Positions 33,901 to 45,189 of a DNA stretch of 64,000 nucleotides are shown here, one piece after another; the first letter of the stretch is position 1; the number at the start of each line of letters is the position of its first letter. Source of the DNA: Cryptomeria japonica (lineage: Eukaryota > Streptophyta > Pinopsida > Cupressales > Cupressaceae); contig NC_081413.1 of the NCBI RefSeq assembly GCF_030272615.1, positions 335,890,302 to 335,954,301 on the forward strand, given 5' to 3'. A program made the translations under genes and the position numbers. Under the pieces are notes generated by a model, which had not been told where the DNA came from, ran no database searches, and was given only the letters and a program-made list of their open reading frames with translations.

Positions 33901-35894
33901 TGTTGGAAACAAATAACAATGAGAAGGGGGTGAATCAGTGTTATACCAGAACAGTAGATTTTAGCCTTAACAAAACATTCATACACCAACCGATATACTG
34001 GTATAAACAGAATTGAAAAAAGTAAAGCAACCAAGAAGCCAAACACATAAATGAGAACCATAACACAGATTTATACGTGGAAAACCTCAATGAGGAAAAA
34101 CCATGGTGGGATTTTTGACCCACAATATCAATCCACTGGCCATATGAAGAGATATTACAATATATAATGGGCCCACACTTGCAAGAAGGCTTACAGCCTA
34201 GAGCACACTGCTAAATCACAATAGGAGCCTCACTAACTACATAAAATTATAGACAACAATCCAGAGAAGTGTGAACTGCTAAGATAGCATCTTCTATGCC
34301 AGAATAGAGTTCTGGTTTAAGCTTTGTTTGTTCCGGTTGAAAACCCTAAACCCATTTACCAAAATAAACCTTACAATAAATTCCTCACATACATAATCTC
34401 TCTTATATATTTCACATTACATTCACATCATGATCCATTACATCTATATCCTTATCATTTCAAAATGATCTAATCAATCTGCCCTATATACCCTATACAA
34501 ATTTATGCCTTATGTCCACTTACAAAGATGTATACAATATCAGATTACATGTCGGCCATATATCACAAATGTGTAAACATTAAAACAAGTTGTCGATGTC
34601 GAATCCAAGATATGTTGGCTTCCAATACCGATAACCTTTTCTATACCATGTCGGCCTACGTTGCCGGTGACCAAAGAAATCCTTCTGACCTGTCGGTGCC
34701 GGTTCCGGTGTAGAATCTGTGAAGTGCCTGTCGGTACACCATATGTGTTGGTATTTTGGTATGGTTTTGTCATTGATGTCAACACCTACTAATACACCTA
34801 CTTTAGAGATCCAGCAACATTCACCGGCAAGCAATAAACTATGCAACAGTTACTGGTATATGGTTCACCAGCAAGATATATTGTTCAACGGTACCTGGAA
34901 TGATATGGAAGACACTTGGTAATGTCGAAGACATCATGTGGACACTTTATTTTGAAGAAATAATCATTGGTATATTCATATTTGCATATTTGCTTTTACC
35001 GGCAAATAGGTCCAGGTTATCTAGGGTTACACCGATAGGTTTATCTTTTCCAGATCAGCATGGCACGCTATGGAGATGATTTATTATTGTTGTAAATGCA
35101 TTAAGCCGACATGTTCAATTGGTTATTGCATCGGATATTGTATTGTTTGTAAAATGTTTTTATTGTAATATCTTGTAGAGCCGACCTACTAAAATTGGTC
35201 TTAGGGTATGGTATAAATGTAAGATCTTATTTGTAAGATCAAGTGTGGAATGCGAAAAAGAATTAAGTGAAGGTATATGCGAGATCAAATAGGGATATAC
35301 ACGAAGACATAATTTGAAGGTGAATTTATGTTTTTGTAGAAGCATATCAGCATTACACTAGTACTGAATCCAGCATATGAAGATGCTATTTTGTGCAGTA
35401 CATTCTTATTGGATTTAACCATCCAACTGTAGTTAGTGTGATTCCCATTTTGTGATTGAGCAGTGAGCTCTAGGCTGTTGGCCTTTTTGCATGTGCAGAC
35501 CCCATTTATGTACACTTACTATCTGTAGTAGTATCATCTGATTGTAGGTAAGGTTTCCCACCGTGGTTTTTCCCCTTACAGGGTTTCCATGTACAAATAT
35601 TGGTGTCATGTGTTGTGGATGACTTTATGTTTATGTTTCATGCATTAATCCTTACCGGTATAGCAATTTACTATTAACACTGTTAACACTGTCTACTGGC
35701 ATACTTAACTGGTTTACCAGTATTAAGCATTAAGTTGGTTAATAAGTTTTTGGTTTGAATTTATTTGACAACTGATTCACCCCCCCCCCTCTCAGTTGTC
35801 TCTGGGACCTAACAATATGAAGCCGGTACACAAAATCATGTTGCCATCAATGACAACATAGTGAAACTAACCAATAGAGTGTCAATTGCCAACA
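33901..35894 (-). repeat. 3' LTR of F, interrupted
   Basis: Occupies 33901-34745 and 35820-35894, aligning to 42390-43303. It is broken by a solo LTR and its TSD. Shared marks are the G-run with GTGAATCAGTG, the AACCATGGTGGGAT block, AAAACCCTAAACC and CATCAATGACAACATAG. Confidence 0.9.
34746..35814 (+). mobile_element. Solo LTR of a third Copia-like family
   Basis: 1069 bp, TGTTGGTATTTTGG...GGGACCTAACA, TSD ATATG (34741-34745 and 35815-35819). The TATA GTATAAATG is at 35211-35219. Near the end are the Copia hallmarks CCGTGGTTTTTCC and GATTCACCCCCCCC..CTCAG. It is inserted in the 3' LTR of F, on the opposite strand. Confidence 0.9.
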
Positions 35895-36103
35895 ATCTCC
35901 CCCTTTGGCATTGATGGCAACACTCATGTGAAAAATGGTCACGGTTTCATCTGTCGGTTTCATCTTGCCCTGCTCCCCCTGAGCTGAATATGCAAAATAC
36001 TCCATATCTCCAAAAACTCCAAAATTTTGTAACTCCCCATAATGTATGCAACTCTTTTATCCTTTTTCACATCTATACTACTCCCCCTTTGACATCAATG
36101 CCC
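35895..36103 (-). other. Polypurine tracts and 3' UTR of F
   Basis: The PPT CCAAAGGGGGAGAT (minus) abuts the LTR at 35894. A second copy (CTCCCCCTTTGACATCAATG, plus) lies at 36081-36100. A third tract (CTCCCCCTGAG) is at 35973-35983. Element C1 has the same three. Confidence 0.8.
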
Positions 36104-36288
36104 AAAAAAGAATTGTAAAAAGAATGTCAAAGAACTATATAATGAATACCTCCAAAAATGTCTTATCGGAGCTTGACCAATTTCAAAATTTCTAGATAAG
36201 ATTTCTCTAGTAACACCACATAAGTATCCTAGACTGTTTTGAACGTGTCATAAATAGATACAAGACCACTCAATAAATGTGCAAAAGA

Positions 36289-39200
36289 TTATTTCTCGTT
36301 TATTTGTGCCGGTGTGGGCTTTCCCAACATATCCGTGCATTCCTTCTTATGTACACAGAGTGAATCCAATCTTGGACTCACCAAACCTCTCAGACTTCTG
36401 GCTCTCCAAATTATTTTATCTCTTTCCTTCTCAAGAGAAGAAATTTGATTCTCCAAAATCAAAACTTGACCATTAATTGATGTAGTCAATGAGATTAATC
36501 CATCAAAAGAGTTAGCAATACTAGAAATTTTCTCTTGTATCTTTTTTATCTGTTTATCTACATTTGCTCTAAGTATTTCAGTATTGCAACATACCCTATA
36601 TATATTTGTACATTGTTTTAATTAATTTTCTATTAGAGTTAGCTTCTCCTCAATATTCTTCTTACCTAATCAAAAGCAACTCTCTTAGTCTGAGTAAATC
36701 TTTCTAATGCTTGTCGGCTAGATATTTGTTGTAAGATTGAAATTCTTTTGATATGTGCTTAGTGATAACCTTAAGTTTTTCGGAAGGGCTCACTTCATTT
36801 TCAATATTACACTCTAGGGCCAATCTGTGTAGAATAATGATTGATTTATCTATAATCCCCTTGTCTTTGGTTCCCTCCTTCATTAGTTTCTAAGCAGCCA
36901 TCATCATTAGCTCAGTGGAACTCATCTCTATGATGGTTTTTTTTTCTACCTGAGAAGTGTTAATTGTCAATAATGATGGACCAACAACTAGTTCCTTGTT
37001 AGATTCCCTTGTTTTCTCCTCTGATGTTTTATCCTTTATTACCTCCTCACTTGCACTGGTGGCTTCGCCACTTGGTGCAGTCTGTGTAACTATCAGCTCC
37101 TCTACAGGAACAGTATCCTCAACCTGTACATTAGTATATGGAGGACAATTGTCCTCAATATTAGTATCATGTACAACATTCTCTATATTAACTGGTATTT
37201 GAGTATTTTTTTGTACATCTTTATTTACCGGTGGCTCAATTTTCACTATCTTAATATTTTTCAAAGCTGAGGGTGAAGTACCCATAATCCATTTTCCTTT
37301 CCCTTCAATCGAGGTATCTAGAGTATCTGTCTTGGTCTCCGGTGAAGTAAATAATCCTCTATGTTCTCCCAAAAATTTGATCAATTCCTTCTGAGTTTCC
37401 TTTATTAATTTATTCACTCTTCCTAGCATCATACTAGTTATCCTATGTTTGTTATTGAAGACCTTTCTGTCTGTCACTTCAATTGTCTTATCCATTTCAT
37501 CTGGAGTTATAGTAACATAGATAGCTAGTAGTTCTTACATTTTAATGTGTTTATCTTCTTGCATAGCATATAATCTTCTAGCATTTAACATGTTATATAG
37601 CTCAAATGGTATTTGATTTTCTATCTCTATTAAGTCTTTCTTATAAATATCCAAAATATAATAGAATTGCTTCCTCTACCTCTCTGCTCATCATTCTCTA
37701 GGTTTTCATGATAAAATTTAACATTCTTCAACATGCCATATTTAGTAATTTCATCTACAATTTTTACACAAGTTTTAGGTGGTATGATAGTAACACTACG
37801 AGTTTCAATTACTAAATCAATATCACTCTTCTTCTTCCTCTTGGCAATACCGGATGCAGTTCTAGGTGTAGCTTTAGGTGCTTGCTTTTGTGTCGGTAGC
37901 TTGATTGTGACCTTCCTAACCAATTGCTTCTTTGCTTCCACCTTTGTTTCCTCCGATTTCTTCCTAACAACCCTCTTGAATGATAACAGTGTGTTATCCT
38001 CTGATTTAGATTTAGTAGTAATAGGTTCCATATGAACTTTTGGATCCTTCTTGTTCCTACCTTTCACTGGGACAACATCAATTAGTGCCTTGATGTCCTT
38101 TGAGACCTCCTATACAAATTTACTTGATTTTCCTTCTTGTTTCTCCCTTTTCTTCCAGTTGAACTCTGTTTCAACCTCTAGAGTCTTCTTTTGTGCAGTT
38201 CCACAGGGCTTCTCTGCCTCACATATTGGTGCATCAATTAGCATTTTTGCATAGGCATTAAGAATCTATCCGTCTACCTCATATCCCATTTCCTCAATCC
38301 AAATATTCTTGGGCTTAACTACCTCCATGAGAGTCTCATCCTTCTTTACCATGAAGCAAATGTCGATAGAATATTTCTCTACCATATGCTTAGGTACCCT
38401 TATCCTAGACCTCATAGATTTTTGAAATTCCTTGAAATACCCCCATATCTTGGCATCTCTTTGACTTCCTAATGCAACAATTGTCTATTTTAATTGTCTT
38501 CCTACTGGAATGTCAAAAGCCCATTGTTTCCTACCAGAACTAGGTGTATCATTCAAAAGTTTCCCTTCTTCTCACCCTTCATCTTCCCTAAGTTGATCAA
38601 CAACTCATCAAGCATCCAACCGCAAAGATCTAACTTTACATAGTCTCTCATCATTTTATATGCAACCAAAATAAATGAACTAGAAACATAATTCAGTCAA
38701 GTTGACTAAGTTACCTTATATTTGGTAATCATGCTTCCAAGTTTGATGTTAGTGTTGGTGATAGTGCTCACTTTCATGGATCTCTTGTCAGATGTAGAGT
38801 TGGTGATCTTCCTCATGAAGTCATTTGAAACTTTCTTATCTGGATGTTGCCCTAACGATGACAAACCAGTAATTTCTCGGATGGCTTCCTTAGTGATTTT
38901 GTAAGGTTTGTCCATCCATATTAATTCCCCATGTACTATGCTTAGTACACATATGATTATTTCATCCTTGAACTCCAGAATATCCAGAATGTCTGTAAAC
39001 CCTAGTTCTTCAATATGTTTATATGTTGGTTTTATCTTTCCAGATTCTCCCATTAGTTCACTCATATACATTCCCTTGATCTCTAAAGTTCCTAAGTCCT
39101 CTATATGATAGTGGATGTATGACCTAACATCCTCTACATACACAACTCCTTCTGGAATGTGAGAAAATGCTCCAACAAAATCTTTTTGGGTAGCCACATG

Positions 39201-39296
39201 TGGATACCACTTGAAAATTGGCCTGGGGCGATCCTTGACCTCCACGACAGTTGGGTTTGCAACAAAACCAGGAATAAAAGATGATCCCGCTTCCAT
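36289..39296 (-). pseudogene. F accessory reading frame, long, disrupted, function unknown
   Basis: Minus-strand frames 39296-38706, 38067-37630, 37495-36890 and 36489-36289 read as one protein of roughly 1000 residues, broken by frameshifts and stops. The N-terminal 196 residues (MEAGSSFIPGFVANPT...) look globular, with WYPHVATQKDFVGAF, LGTLEIKGMYMSELM and KITKEAIREITGLSS, recalling plant-mobile-domain/transposon-associated proteins of plant LTR elements. The middle is lysine-rich and low in complexity (KRVVRKKSEETKVEAKKQLV). A segment with acidic, threonine-rich composition follows. The end (36489-36289) is coiled-coil-like (QVLILENQISSLEKERDKI). It replaces pol in position. I do not assign a function. 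Confidence 0.6.
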
Positions 39297-39354
39297 GTTT
39301 AAAGATAAATACCTTTTGCTCGCTCTTGGTGAAAACCTTTAACAAATTCTTCCA

Positions 39355-40891
39355 TGTTGGCATATGTGCAGAGTATGATGACATGATGATATTGTATGTT
39401 GTCATTGATGTCAATATGCTAAAGAGTAAACCGGTATATTGAAGTAAGCAAGTTGCAAGAGAACCAGTATGATGTTGTGAACCAATATATGTGAAAAAGT
39501 GAAGTGGTATGTTTGTCCAAGTGAACCGGTATGTTGGAATGTGAATCGGTATATGTGAAGAAGTGAAGCAGTATGTTTGTCCAAGTGAACCGGTATGTGG
39601 AATGTTTTGTATCAAGGTTTCATATGGTATGACTACCGGTTGGTAGTCTTAGCTTCAAGGTTTTCGGTTGAAGTATTCCAAGCCTGTGTGATTCAACCGA
39701 TGACACCGTGTGATGAGTTAGCATTGTAATGAAGAAAAGATTGTGTTGCCACATCAATCTTGTGCGCGTGAAGGATCTTGTATGAAGGAGATTGATCCTA
39801 TCTACCCCGGGAATGTGCGAAGTCTCTGTAAATGATGGAGAATGCGTGATGGGTTATCAACTTCCAAGAAGCGATGAAGAACAAATGATGGAGAACATCT
39901 TGAGATCTGTTCAAGACTATTGTAATCAATGCAATATGTTCAACAGTTAGGATTGAACTGAATGAATTGCTTAACCTAAATGTTTAGGGATTAGGGTTTA
40001 TGCTACCAACCTATCTTTCCTATAAGGTCGATGTTGTTTTTCATGTTGAGGTTGTTGGCAAATGTTGTGTGTGTATCTAAGTGCAGAGATATGTGATTCT
40101 TGCCAGACCAGATAAGCGAATAGATACCTGCAGAGTATGATTGTAGAAGGAAGGAACTAAAGAGGATCTGCATTGGCATTGAAGTGTTGTTACTAGATCA
40201 TTGTAATACCTATTGACCTCTAATCACTTCAACAGTTGGAAAATCCCTTAATAGGGTAGCTTTAACCGGCTTGTTGTAAATCCTTTAACAGGGTGACTCA
40301 AAATCATTGAGTTCTTAAAATCCTTTAACAAGGTAACCTTTAACAGGGTTTAACCCTTAACTGGGTATTTTAGCCATCCCTTAACCGGGTGATCACTAGC
40401 AGGATCGGTTCCTACCAAAACCTATTGTAAAGTCTTTAACTAGACTAGGCTCCTAATAGAGCGGACTTCAAAAGGGTTCAAAGAACAGCTTGTGGGTATT
40501 CATCCCCACCATGGTTTTTCCCAGTTGGGTTTCCACGTGAAAAATATGTGTGTTATGTGTGATTCTTTTCATGTGATGCTTTGTTATTCTCAGTTAAGTG
40601 GTAAATCATGTTGAACAAGTAAGTCTTTACATTTTTGTTGAAGTATTACTAGTGTATGCATATGGGTGAAGTGGAAATAAGATCTTAGATTGTGTGGAAA
40701 GCTGAGTTACCAGTTTATGTCTTTCACTATGTTTAATTGGTAGTAATTTGGTTTAGACCGGTGTTATTGCTTGCCAATCAAGTGCAATGTTCTCAATCAA
40801 ACCGATTCAAGGAAAAGTGTTTTTCTCAGTACTGATTCACCCCCCCCTCTTAGTATCGGTTTGGTACTAATTGTTCATCATTGATTCATCA
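39355..40891 (+). mobile_element. C1-family solo LTR, opposite strand
   Basis: 1537 bp, TGTTGGCATATGTG...TTGATTCATCA, TSD TTCCA (39350-39354 and 40892-40896). TATA CCTATAAGG at 40019-40027 and a telo-box-like TTAGGGTTTA at 39991-40000. Near the end are CCATGGTTTTTCCC, GGGTTTCCACGTG and GATTCACCCCCCCTCTTAG. It lies in the spacer between F gag and the accessory frame. Confidence 0.93.
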
Positions 40892-41199
40892 TTCCAGATG
40901 CTAGTGTGATAGCTCAAGAAGAAATCTGATTGCCTCTGAATAGCCTCTGATCGCACTTAGTTGCTCTAAATCACTCTGAATGCAGGGTGATAAACAATGA
41001 AGTTTATTCAACCTTTTATCCTTCGAAAGAAAACCCTAATCTTCCATTGACATAAATGATTGTCAGTGAAAGATATCGGATCGCTCAAAACATATCCATG
41101 TCAGATAATCCTCTCCAATATCTGGAACATCTTCCAAAACCTCTTCCTGGGGCATATGTAGCATCTTCATGAATTTTGCCTAACCTTAAGGCATTTGCT

Positions 41200-42372
41200 T
41201 TAGTTACTAGATGAGCTCACTCCCGGTGCAGGAGCAGCCTCTTCTAACAGATAAGTAACTGAGACATTCCCATCTGATGATTGTTCTTCAGTCTTCCTAA
41301 CCCATCTCTGAGTATGATCTTGCCAGATTTCACTAACCTTCTCTTTTCCTTTTTCATTTGATCCTCCATTATTAACCAGTGGATTTCTTCTTCTATAGAA
41401 CTTAGCAATATGTCCAACTTTATTACATGCATAACATGTAACATTGTTTTTTTGAATTGCTTTTCTTAAACTCGTGAAATTGCTTAACCTGCACTTATTA
41501 GCCATATGTCCAAATTTTCCACAAGCATAGCATTTAACATTCATTCTACAATCTTTTGTCTTATGACCAAACTTATTGCATTAAGTATATTTACCAGGAG
41601 CAGAACCAGGGTTCTGATTTGCTTTGTTTCTACATTGCCTAGCCATGTGACTGAATCTATTGCAAACAAAACATCTACCTTTGAATTTATAAGAATTGAA
41701 TTTCCTTACCAGTGTCTTATGATTTTAATCTTCATTAGCAGTACCAGAACTTTGTCCTTGCTCAAATCCAAGTCCACTATAATCTCCAATCTGCCTCTGT
41801 CTCTTCAATAACTCATCAAGTTGTGTTGAGTTGATCTTGAATTTTTTTTGTACTCACTTGCAATAGTTAAATATTCTCTTAATATTATAATTTGTCTCTC
41901 AAGATCTTGCTCATTGCTCTGGGATTGTATCAAATCAATTCTCAACATATCATTTTCATGAACCACCCTGCCACATTCTTCAAATTTGTTCTTTAGGGAC
42001 ACAACAAGATTTTCTTCTTTTTTATTTCTGTCCTCAATCTCCTTAGACATCCTCATAGTTATAACTTCCATTTCATTCTTCAAATCCATGTTCTCCTGAC
42101 TCAATTTCTAACATTGTTCCTTAAGTGCATTTTTCTCCTCATCATCCTGATTTTGCAAAAGTTCCTTTCCTCCTAGCTTAAATAGATGACAGCCTTTCTT
42201 GTAGGACAAGAATGAATTCCTTAGCAAAATTCAATTCATCTTGTAGCTTTAAGTTCTTCAACCTTTCAACATCATAATCTTCAAGTGTCATCTCAAGTTG
42301 CTTCTCCAAAGCCATATTCAATGATTTCAATTTCAGGATCTTCTTCAAGTTGTTAAACTTCCTCTGAGGCAC
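41200..42372 (-). pseudogene. F gag-like protein with four tandem zinc knuckles
   Basis: Reading begins almost at the PBS with PQRKFNNLKKILKLKSLN, a strongly heptad-like coiled coil (LEKQLEMTLEDYDVERLKNL and a later NKFEECGRVVHENDMLRIDL). Four retroviral-type knuckles follow near 41665-41385: CFVCNRFSHMARQC, a second starting at a stop then CNKFGHKTKDC, CYACGKFGHMANKC and CYACNKVGHIAKFY (last Cys lost). Most Copia gags have one or two. The UBN2 capsid part is missing. Frames shift several times. A nucleic-acid-binding role is inferred from the knuckles. Confidence 0.75.
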
Positions 42373-42374
42373 GA

Positions 42375-42387
42375 GGCTCTAATACCA
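42375..42387 (-). other. Primer-binding site of F
   Basis: The minus strand reads TGGTATTAGAGCC, one change from the initiator tRNA-Met PBS, two bases from the LTR end. Confidence 0.88.
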
Positions 42388-42389
42388 GT

Positions 42390-43303
42390 TGTTGGAAACC
42401 AATAAAACTAAGAGGGGGGGTGAATCAGTGTTATACCAGAAGAAGAGATTTTATCCTTAACAAAACATTCATACACCAACTGGTATAATAGTATAAACAG
42501 AATTGAAAGAAGTAAAGCAACCAATAAGCCAAACACATAAATGAGAACCATAACATAGATTTATACATGGAAAACCTCAATGAGGAAAAACCATGGTGGG
42601 ATTTGTGACCCACAATATCAATCCACTGGCCATATGAAGAAATATTATAATATATGATGGGCCTGCACTTATAGGAAGGCTTACAGCCTAGAGTACACTG
42701 CTCAATCACAATAGGAGCCTCACTGACTACATAAAATTCTAGACAACAATCTGGAGAAGTGTGAACTGCTAAGATAGCATCTTCTATGCCAGAATACAGT
42801 TCTGGTTTAAGCTTTGTCTGTTCCGGTTGAAAACCCTAAACCCCTTTACTGGAATAACCCTTACAATAAATTCCTCACATATGTGATCTGTCTGATATAT
42901 TTCGCATTACATTCGCATCATGATCCATTACATCCATATCCTTATCATTTCAAAATGATCTAATCAATCTGCCCTATATGTCCTATACAAATTTATTCCT
43001 ATGTTGGCTTACAAAGATATATACAGTATCAAATTATAGGTCAGCCATATATCACAAATTTATAAACATTAAAACAAGTTGTCGATGCCGGATCCAAGAT
43101 ATGTCAGCCTCCAATATTGATAACCTTTTCTATACCATGTCGGTCTGCATTGTCGGTGACCAAATAAACCCTTCTGACTTGTCGGTGCCAGTGTAGAATT
43201 TGTGAAGTGCTTGTCGGTACACCATATGAAGTCAGTACATAAAATCATGTTACCATCAATGACAACATAGTGAAACCAATCAATAGAGTGTTAATTGCTA
43301 ACA
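42390..43303 (-). repeat. 5' LTR of F
   Basis: 914 bp, TGTTAGCAATTAAC (43303) to GGTTTCCAACA (42390) on the minus strand. Aligns end to end with the 3' LTR once the solo LTR is removed. The TATA is probably the AATATATCAG region near 42895 (AATATATAAGAG near 34400 in the partner). Confidence 0.92.
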
Positions 43304-43308
43304 AGCAG

Positions 43309-43797
43309 AAGTCTTTAGAAGAAATGAAAAGGTTTATTTCATAAAAGACAAGAGTGAAAGTAGATGTTTTCTAATGTAAAGTAGTGAATGTTGGTTATGG
43401 CATAAAAGGATGAGACATGTTAACTTTGACAACATGATAAAGATTAGTAATACTAAAGACTAAAGCAGTGAGAGATTTACCAAAGATTATCAAGCCTACT
43501 AATACTATATGCAGGGAATGCCAATTAGGAAATCATACAACTTCGAGGAGTTTCAAGAACAAGAAGTATTCCACTTTAAGACCCTTGGGCATGGTTCATA
43601 TAGATCTTTGTAGGCCTACAAGGAAAAAAGTACTTAATGGAGAAAGGTACTTCATGTTACTTATTGATGATTATTCTAGATTGGCATTGGTTACATTTTT
43701 GACAGAAAAATCTAAAGCTTTTGAAAGATTTAAAGTGTTTAAATCAATTGTAGAAAATTAAGTTGATGCTAAAATCAATTGTTTAGATCTGAGAGAG
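43309..43797 (+). pseudogene. Element E integrase, N-terminal part
   Basis: Continues E after F. The zinc finger is WHKRMRHVNFDNM ... TICRECQLGNHTTS, then core block VHIDLCRPTRKKVLNGERYF (first catalytic Asp kept) and LIDDYSRLALVTFLTEKSKA. The second catalytic Asp block reads LRSERGGEF, Asp changed to Glu. Stops and a shift are present near 43380-43465. It breaks in GGEF, where a retroposon was inserted. Confidence 0.88.
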
Positions 43798-43808
43798 GTG
43801 GAGAATTT

Positions 43809-44693
43809 TTTATTTATTTTTTAATAAAAGTGGAGAACCACTAAATTTTATTAATATTTATAATTTTTACAACTTGGTTCAAAGAGCATCGGTAGGAAAA
43901 CCTCTGGTCTTGCTCATAAATAGTATAGCCAGATAATAACAAGGATTGAAGAGAAATAACCAACCAACCCTAGAAGGATTCCCCAAAAACCATATTGGTC
44001 GACAAAAAACCATCCCCCCAGAGTATATGAGTACAAAAACTCTTTGAGTGAGAGAATAGAACATCAAGAATGCAGAAACAAAGAGCTTGTACTTTCCAAC
44101 AGAGGAGAGAGAGGGTGGATAATGTCATCATTCTGCACTATTGGAGCCACAATTTGAAGAGGCAAAACTGAAGTTGGAGAAGACATAACCACGTTCAATG
44201 AATCTAGGAGAAAGTGAATACCTGAAAACACATTAACAGCCGATGCCAAGATATATGGTGAAACATGATCTAAAAAAGCTACAAGAGCAAACATAGTATC
44301 ATCATAAAGATTAGAAATCAAGCCTCCTCTTATAATTGAAAGAAGTTCACCATGCCAGCTAGAAGATAGTAATTGAGAACGAGATAGCAAACCACCATAA
44401 GGAAAAACACCAAACTCAAAATGATATAGAGACAAAGCATTATCCATATCAGTAGCAGAATAAATAAAGGGATGAATGTATGCATCCAATAGCGCCCTAA
44501 CCATAGAAAAATCCAAGAGCATGTCCATATAGATAGTAATAAAGTGAGATGCAACCTCAGCAAGAAAACTATCTCCATTTTCCACCAACCATCGTCTACC
44601 CAGCACTTTGCGAAAAGCCAAAAAGAAATCCAGAGAAAAAATCTTAAACAGGCGACCAAGATTTTCATCATCAAAACCATGAGAGTCTTGGAA
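43809..44693 (-). mobile_element. Poly(A) retroposon with 11-bp target-site duplication
   Basis: The TSD GTGGAGAATTT is at 43798-43808 and 44694-44704. The minus-strand 3' end is A-rich (TTTATTTATTTTTT on the plus strand) with ATTAATAAAATTT as a likely polyadenylation region. It therefore arose by LINE-type target-primed insertion: a 5'-truncated LINE or a processed transcript. It splits the integrase of E exactly inside GGEF. Confidence 0.85.
44064..44621 (-). CDS. 185-codon ORF in the retroposon, unknown product
   Basis: Open from MAFRKVLGRRWLVENGDSFL to SSLFLHS-stop, and in frame with further open codons upstream (about 44680, FDDENLGRLFKIFSLDFFLA). Composition is hydrophobic and leucine-rich (LLLDFSMVRALLDAYIHPF-like stretches). 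I recognise no RT, nuclease or zinc-finger motif. The stop is followed by about 250 bp of 3' UTR and the A-rich tail, which fits an mRNA copy. It could be the C-terminus of an unfamiliar LINE protein or a retrocopy of a host transcript. Most other frames nearby are broken, so the unbroken length is notable but not conclusive. Confidence 0.4.
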   Translation of the reverse strand: MAFRKVLGRRWLVENGDSFLAEVASHFITIYMDMLLDFSMVRALLDAYIHPFIYSATDMDNALSLYHFEFGVFPYGGLLSRSQLLSSSWHGELLSIIRGGLISNLYDDTMFALVAFLDHVSPYILASAVNVFSGIHFLLDSLNVVMSSPTSVLPLQIVAPIVQNDDIIHPLSPLLESTSSLFLHS

Positions 44694-44704
44694 GTGGAGA
44701 ATTT

Positions 44705-45180
44705 ACTTCAAAAGAATTTGATAATTTTTGTGAGAAATATGGTATTATAAGACACTTTTATGCTTCAAGAATGCCTCAATAGGATGGTGTGGTAGAAAGA
44801 AAGAACAATATTGTTATTGAGATGACTAGAACTATGATAAAGGATGCAAACTTGGATAATGTATATTGAGAAGAATCTATACATACTGCTATTTGCATTC
44901 TTAGTAGGGTACATATAATATTAAATCATACTTAAGAGACCTTATCAACTATAGATTGTTAGACTCCCTACTGTAAAGTATTTCAAAATCTTTGGGAGTA
45001 AAGATGAAAATGATCTTGGAAAGTTTGATATTAGAGAAAATAAAGGAATGTTCTTGGGATATGATACAAACAACAAATCCTACCAGTGTTACAATTAGAG
45101 ATTAAACAAGATAGTGGAGAGAACAAATGTAAAAGTATGTGAAGCATGGGATCAAACTGCCCCCAAACTTGTATAGGAGA
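44705..45180 (+). pseudogene. Element E integrase, C-terminal part
   Basis: Resumes with TSKEFDNFCEKYGIIRHFYA, then DGVVERKNNIVIEMTRTMIK (catalytic Glu kept) and, after shifts, GKFDIRENKGMFLGYDTNNK, the conserved post-integrase block. It fades near KVCEAWDQTAPKLV. RT and RNase H of E are not found within the window. Confidence 0.85.
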
Positions 45181-45189
45181 CTGAATTTG

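Larger units (their letters stand above)
33901..43303 (-). mobile_element. F: LTR retrotransposon without pol, carrying gag and a long accessory ORF
   Basis: Minus-strand element with TSD AGCAG (33896-33900 and 43304-43308), inserted in the integrase gene of E. 5' LTR 42390-43303 (914 bp), PBS 42375-42387, gag-like frame about 42372-41200, accessory frames 39296-36289, PPT 35895-35908, 3' LTR 35894-33901 (920 bp without its insertion). No protease, integrase, RT or RNase H is found. Two solo LTRs sit inside. Terminal sequences (TGTTGGCA and the 34-bp PPT block) match C1, so it may have been mobilised by a C1-like element. Confidence 0.9.
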
